Origin: JBBQXY01 sp051004815 | GTDB taxonomy: Bacteria > Chloroflexota > Ktedonobacteria > Ktedonobacterales > Ktedonobacteraceae | Direction: 5' to 3' | Assembly (NCBI GenBank): GCA_051004815.1 | Contig: JBPCJY010000039.1 | Location: 1-21,625 of the forward strand | Length of the DNA: 21,625 nucleotides | In this document: positions 19,424-21,625 of the stretch, piece after piece | Numbering within the stretch: the first letter of the stretch is position 1 | Layout: the number at the start of each line of letters is the position of its first letter | Notes under the pieces: model-generated | Told to the model about the DNA's origin: nothing | The model's input: the letters and a program-made list of their open reading frames with translations, nothing else | The model's database searches: none | Position numbers and translations under genes: made by a program

Positions 19424-21241
19424 TCAATGTATCACTCGATCTAGCACCATAACCGCGAAAATCATCGCCAAATAACAATTAGAGTACCAGAAAAGCGTCT
19501 TCGCCCAACCCTTTGTCTTCTCGCGCAGTAGCCGTATCGACATATAAACCAGGATACCGCCCAGGATAAGAGCAGCCACGAGATAGAAATAGCCCATTGC
19601 ATGCATCCCAAACAGTACCAGCGTGACGGCCAACAATAACAACGAGTAGAGGAAAATCTGCTTACGTGTCTCATTCTCGCCCATTACCACCGGCAGCATC
19701 GGAATATGCGCCTTCTCGTAGTCCTTCTGAATCAAGAGTGAAAGTGCCCAGAAATGCGGTGGCGTCCAGTAGAAAATGATGGCAAAAAGCCAGATCGCCG
19801 GCAGCGTAAGCGAATTTGTCGCCGCCGCCCACCCTACCAGCACCGGCACCGCACCCGCCGCCCCACCAATCACAATATTCTGTGCCGATGTGCGCTTCAA
19901 CCCCAGCGTATACACAAAGATATAGAAGAGAATAGCCGAACAAGCCAGGCAAGCACTGAGCAAGTTCACGAACGCCGTCAGCACAATAAACGCACCCACC
20001 CCCAGCACAACACCAAAGATCAAGGCTTGCCTTGGCTGCACCCTACCTGCTGGCAGCGAACGCCGCTGTGTGCGTCCCATAATCTGATCGATGTCGCGGT
20101 CAATGTAGCAATTGATGCAGTTAGCACTACCCGCCGCCATCGCCCCTCCTACTAATGTTGGCAACACCAGCTCCAATGGCGGTAATCCCTTGTCGGCAAT
20201 CGCCATCGCTGCGGCGGTTGTCCCTAGCAGAAGCACCGTAACATGCGGCTTCATCAGGTCAACATAGCTTGAGATGGTCTGTCGTACCCGTCCAACCTCT
20301 TTCTTTTGCTTGACAGTCGTGGACTCCTCTGCCCTATCTCCATCCGCAACCTGCGGTGCAACCCGCAATTGATTTGCCGCCATCGCCGCCAACACCACTA
20401 GCGAACCCCACACTGCCGTCGCCAGGGCCAGATGCAGACCCGCCACGAACTCCGGCTTGTCCAACAAAACAATCAGCCCGCCCACAATGGCTTGCGCGAT
20501 AAAAAGCACACCTGCCACTACCGCCATCCAGGCCTGAGCGGGTGCAACTTTATAGCGGCGCAGCGCGGAAATTAGTGTCCAGATCAGTACCAACCCCACA
20601 AACGTCGCGATCAAACGATGCAAAACGTTGATATCAGCCAGATGATTCGTCACGGCCCACGTCTGTGCCGTGCAGAGCGGCCATCCTGTACAGGCCAGCG
20701 ATGCCCCGCTACCCACAACATAAGAGCCACTCAACATCAATCCGTAAACGAGCAGCGCGTTCGTGACGGCCAATCGCGCAAACTTTCGCGTCTTGTCAGG
20801 ATGCTCTTTAATTGCTGCTGGCTTGCTAGCCATAACAGCGATAGTGATTACCAGCGCGAAAATAGCCAGTGCTGTTCCCAGGTGCGCGGTAATGATCTCC
20901 GGCGGCAATTTCCACAACACGGTTAGCCCACCCAACACAATCTGGATCACCAGCAACACAGGAGCAACCAGGGCCGGAACTATGATATGCCGCTCTTGAC
21001 GCGCCCACATAAAAGCACTGATTGCCAGCGCGACCACCAGTACGCTCACGATGGCCGCTACATAACGATGGAACTGCTCCAGAAAGGTATGGTAGTTCAG
21101 ATCAGCAAAAGCCTGACCATAGCACAGGGGCCAATCAGGGCAACTCAGACCAGAATCGGTAGCACGCACCGTGCCACCCAAAGCAACCAGAAAATATGTG
21201 AATCCAACCGCTGTCCACGCTATACGGCGTATTAATTTCAT
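19424..21241 (-). CDS. ctaAB: Fused heme A synthase (CtaA/COX15) and protoheme IX farnesyltransferase (CtaB)
   Basis: From the ATG at 21241 (preceded by TGGAG, six bases away) this is a 605-residue fusion. A longer frame upstream lacks a ribosome-binding site. Residues 1-290 are CtaA, with eight likely helices, the loop cysteines C34 and C40, and a second pair C184/C190. Glu55 and His58 (FLEQFHRY), His120, His208 (VLHRL) and His270 match the heme-ligand pattern of B. subtilis CtaA. Residues 290-325 are a charged linker. Residues 325-605 are CtaB, a UbiA prenyltransferase with NCYIDRDID (377-385) and later DYEKAHIPMLPVVMG. CtaB converts heme B to heme O and CtaA converts heme O to heme A, so one polypeptide would do both steps. 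Such fusions are known, for example in Thermus. Confidence 0.95.
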   Translation of the reverse strand: MKLIRRIAWTAVGFTYFLVALGGTVRATDSGLSCPDWPLCYGQAFADLNYHTFLEQFHRYVAAIVSVLVVALAISAFMWARQERHIIVPALVAPVLLVIQIVLGGLTVLWKLPPEIITAHLGTALAIFALVITIAVMASKPAAIKEHPDKTRKFARLAVTNALLVYGLMLSGSYVVGSGASLACTGWPLCTAQTWAVTNHLADINVLHRLIATFVGLVLIWTLISALRRYKVAPAQAWMAVVAGVLFIAQAIVGGLIVLLDKPEFVAGLHLALATAVWGSLVVLAAMAANQLRVAPQVADGDRAEESTTVKQKKEVGRVRQTISSYVDLMKPHVTVLLLGTTAAAMAIADKGLPPLELVLPTLVGGAMAAGSANCINCYIDRDIDQIMGRTQRRSLPAGRVQPRQALIFGVVLGVGAFIVLTAFVNLLSACLACSAILFYIFVYTLGLKRTSAQNIVIGGAAGAVPVLVGWAAATNSLTLPAIWLFAIIFYWTPPHFWALSLLIQKDYEKAHIPMLPVVMGENETRKQIFLYSLLLLAVTLVLFGMHAMGYFYLVAALILGGILVYMSIRLLREKTKGWAKTLFWYSNCYLAMIFAVMVLDRVIH

Positions 21242-21255
21242 AGATAACTCCACCA

Positions 21256-21287
21256 TCTTATTATCGTAGGGTCTTATTATCGGTAGG
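21256..21287. repeat. Tandem 15/16-bp repeat upstream of ctaAB
   Basis: TCTTATTATCGTAGG at 21256-21270 is followed after one base by TCTTATTATCGGTAGG at 21272-21287. The copies differ by one inserted G and sit 15 bp upstream of the ctaAB start, in its leader or promoter. This could be a regulator site. Confidence 0.7.
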
Positions 21288-21429
21288 ATGATGATACGAC
21301 ATGCTTTATTGTCGTTGAAGTTCCTGTTACCCCCCTTGCAAGGATACAACTTAACCTTACAAACACCTGAATAGATCACGGCTTGATTATCCGTCCTTGG
21401 GCTTCTCTCAAATCCGCTATTCTCAGCCC

Positions 21430-21459
21430 TTGACAAAAAATATTGCTATATGTTATATT
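21430..21459 (+). promoter_or_regulatory. Strong sigma-70 promoter reading off the right edge
   Basis: A perfect TTGACA at 21430-21435 and TATATT at 21454-21459 are 18 bp apart, with a TG extension at 21451-21452. This is the best -35 element in the window. Confidence 0.7.
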
Positions 21460-21479
21460 TGCTATAGCAAATAGCAATA
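21441..21479. promoter_or_regulatory. Operator-like cluster of TTGCTA half-sites
   Basis: ATTTGCTATAGCAAAT (21457-21472) is a perfect 16-bp palindrome overlapping the -10 element. A second pair of arms, TATTGCTAT (21441-21449) and ATAGCAATA (21471-21479), flanks it. Four TTGCTA half-sites over the -10 and start region suggest a repressor site. The regulator is unknown. Confidence 0.6.
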
Positions 21480-21529
21480 TTATAAAACACAGATGAGGAA
21501 ACCCGAACATAACACCGGAGGTATCATCC

Positions 21530-21616
21530 ATGAGAGGAGAGTTCTCCGGGAGGGTAGCACCTTTCACTGGGAGGTTTTTTGGGGAAAGGCATCGGCGAGG
21601 GGGAATGTCATGCTGA
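21530..21616 (+). CDS. Short ORF of 28 codons at the right edge, uncertain
   Basis: The ATG at 21530 follows a near-ideal CCGGAGG with eight-base spacing, and the strong promoter lies 71 bp upstream. The frame reads MRGEFSGRVAPFTGRFFGER and eight more residues before TGA at 21614-21616. The composition (Gly/Arg/Phe-rich) is unlike a known family. It may be a real small peptide, the start of a longer gene broken by an error near a low-complexity contig end, or a gene interrupted by an insertion. The expression signals are better supported than the product. Confidence 0.3.
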   Translation: MRGEFSGRVAPFTGRFFGERHRRGGMSC

Positions 21617-21625
21617 GCGGGGGGG

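Larger units (their letters stand above)
21242..21529. other. Intergenic region between ctaAB and the right-edge ORF
   Basis: It holds the tandem repeat next to ctaAB, a CCTTGCAAGG palindrome near 21335, and the plus-strand promoter with its half-sites. I found no convincing minus-strand promoter for ctaAB here, although one must exist unless it lies further upstream. No gene is supported between 21242 and 21529. Confidence 0.6.

Noticed and set aside
21242..21436. N-terminal 65-residue extension of ctaAB
   Set aside because: It lacks a ribosome-binding site, has no family similarity, and crosses the tandem repeat. ATG 21241 has TGGAG and starts right at the first membrane helix.
21376..21567. 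Minus-strand 63-codon frame with one hydrophobic stretch
   Set aside because: It starts at a GTG with no ribosome-binding site and reads back through a strong opposite-strand promoter and its half-sites.

Overview
The window is most like a chromosomal segment of a Ktedonobacteria-type Chloroflexota. This is an inference from gene content and protein style, not a database match. It holds a complete-looking division and cell-wall (dcw) operon. To its right lies an aerobic respiration block with a fused CtaA-CtaB heme synthase, an SCO protein, and an unusual protein joining a subunit-IV-like membrane module to two BON domains. Base composition looks moderate, a little above 50% G+C. No rRNA, tRNA, CRISPR array or intact transposon is visible.

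Left block (1-2036, minus strand): an ECF sigma factor, a small anti-sigma-like protein with an incomplete zinc motif, and an MscS-type channel cut by the left window edge. The three look like one stress-response operon with a recognisable promoter at 2102-2130. A perfect 37-bp direct repeat duplicates the sigma stop, ribosome-binding site and anti-sigma start region.

Intergenic 2037-2734 is rich in signals. It holds a perfect 52-bp palindrome with a second, decayed copy near 17.7 kb, three DnaA-box-like 9-mers, an extended -10 promoter, and a 10-bp-periodic run of TGGGG-type repeats that fits an MraZ operator.

Middle block (2735-16107, plus strand): mraZ, rsmH, ftsL-like, ftsI-type PBP, ftsW, murG, murC, murB, ftsQ, ftsA, ftsZ, closed by a strong intrinsic terminator at 16118-16155. 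The genes are packed closely, with overlaps at ftsW-murG and murB-ftsQ. murD, murE, murF and mraY are not in the cluster. Together these genes make lipid II (MurB, MurC, MurG), polymerise and crosslink septal peptidoglycan (FtsW, PBP), and assemble and anchor the Z ring (FtsZ, FtsA, FtsQ, FtsL). FtsZ has a very long disordered tail, and FtsW and FtsQ have long basic N-terminal tails.

Right block: a small two-gene plus-strand unit (16250-17142; F420-type nitroreductase-like protein and a two-helix membrane protein), a minus-strand DUF5808-like protein, then minus-strand BON/subunit-IV-like, sco and ctaAB genes (17812-21241), which fit assembly of a heme-copper oxidase. At the far right a strong promoter overlapped by palindromic half-sites leads to a well-placed ribosome-binding site and only a 28-codon frame before the window ends in a G-run.
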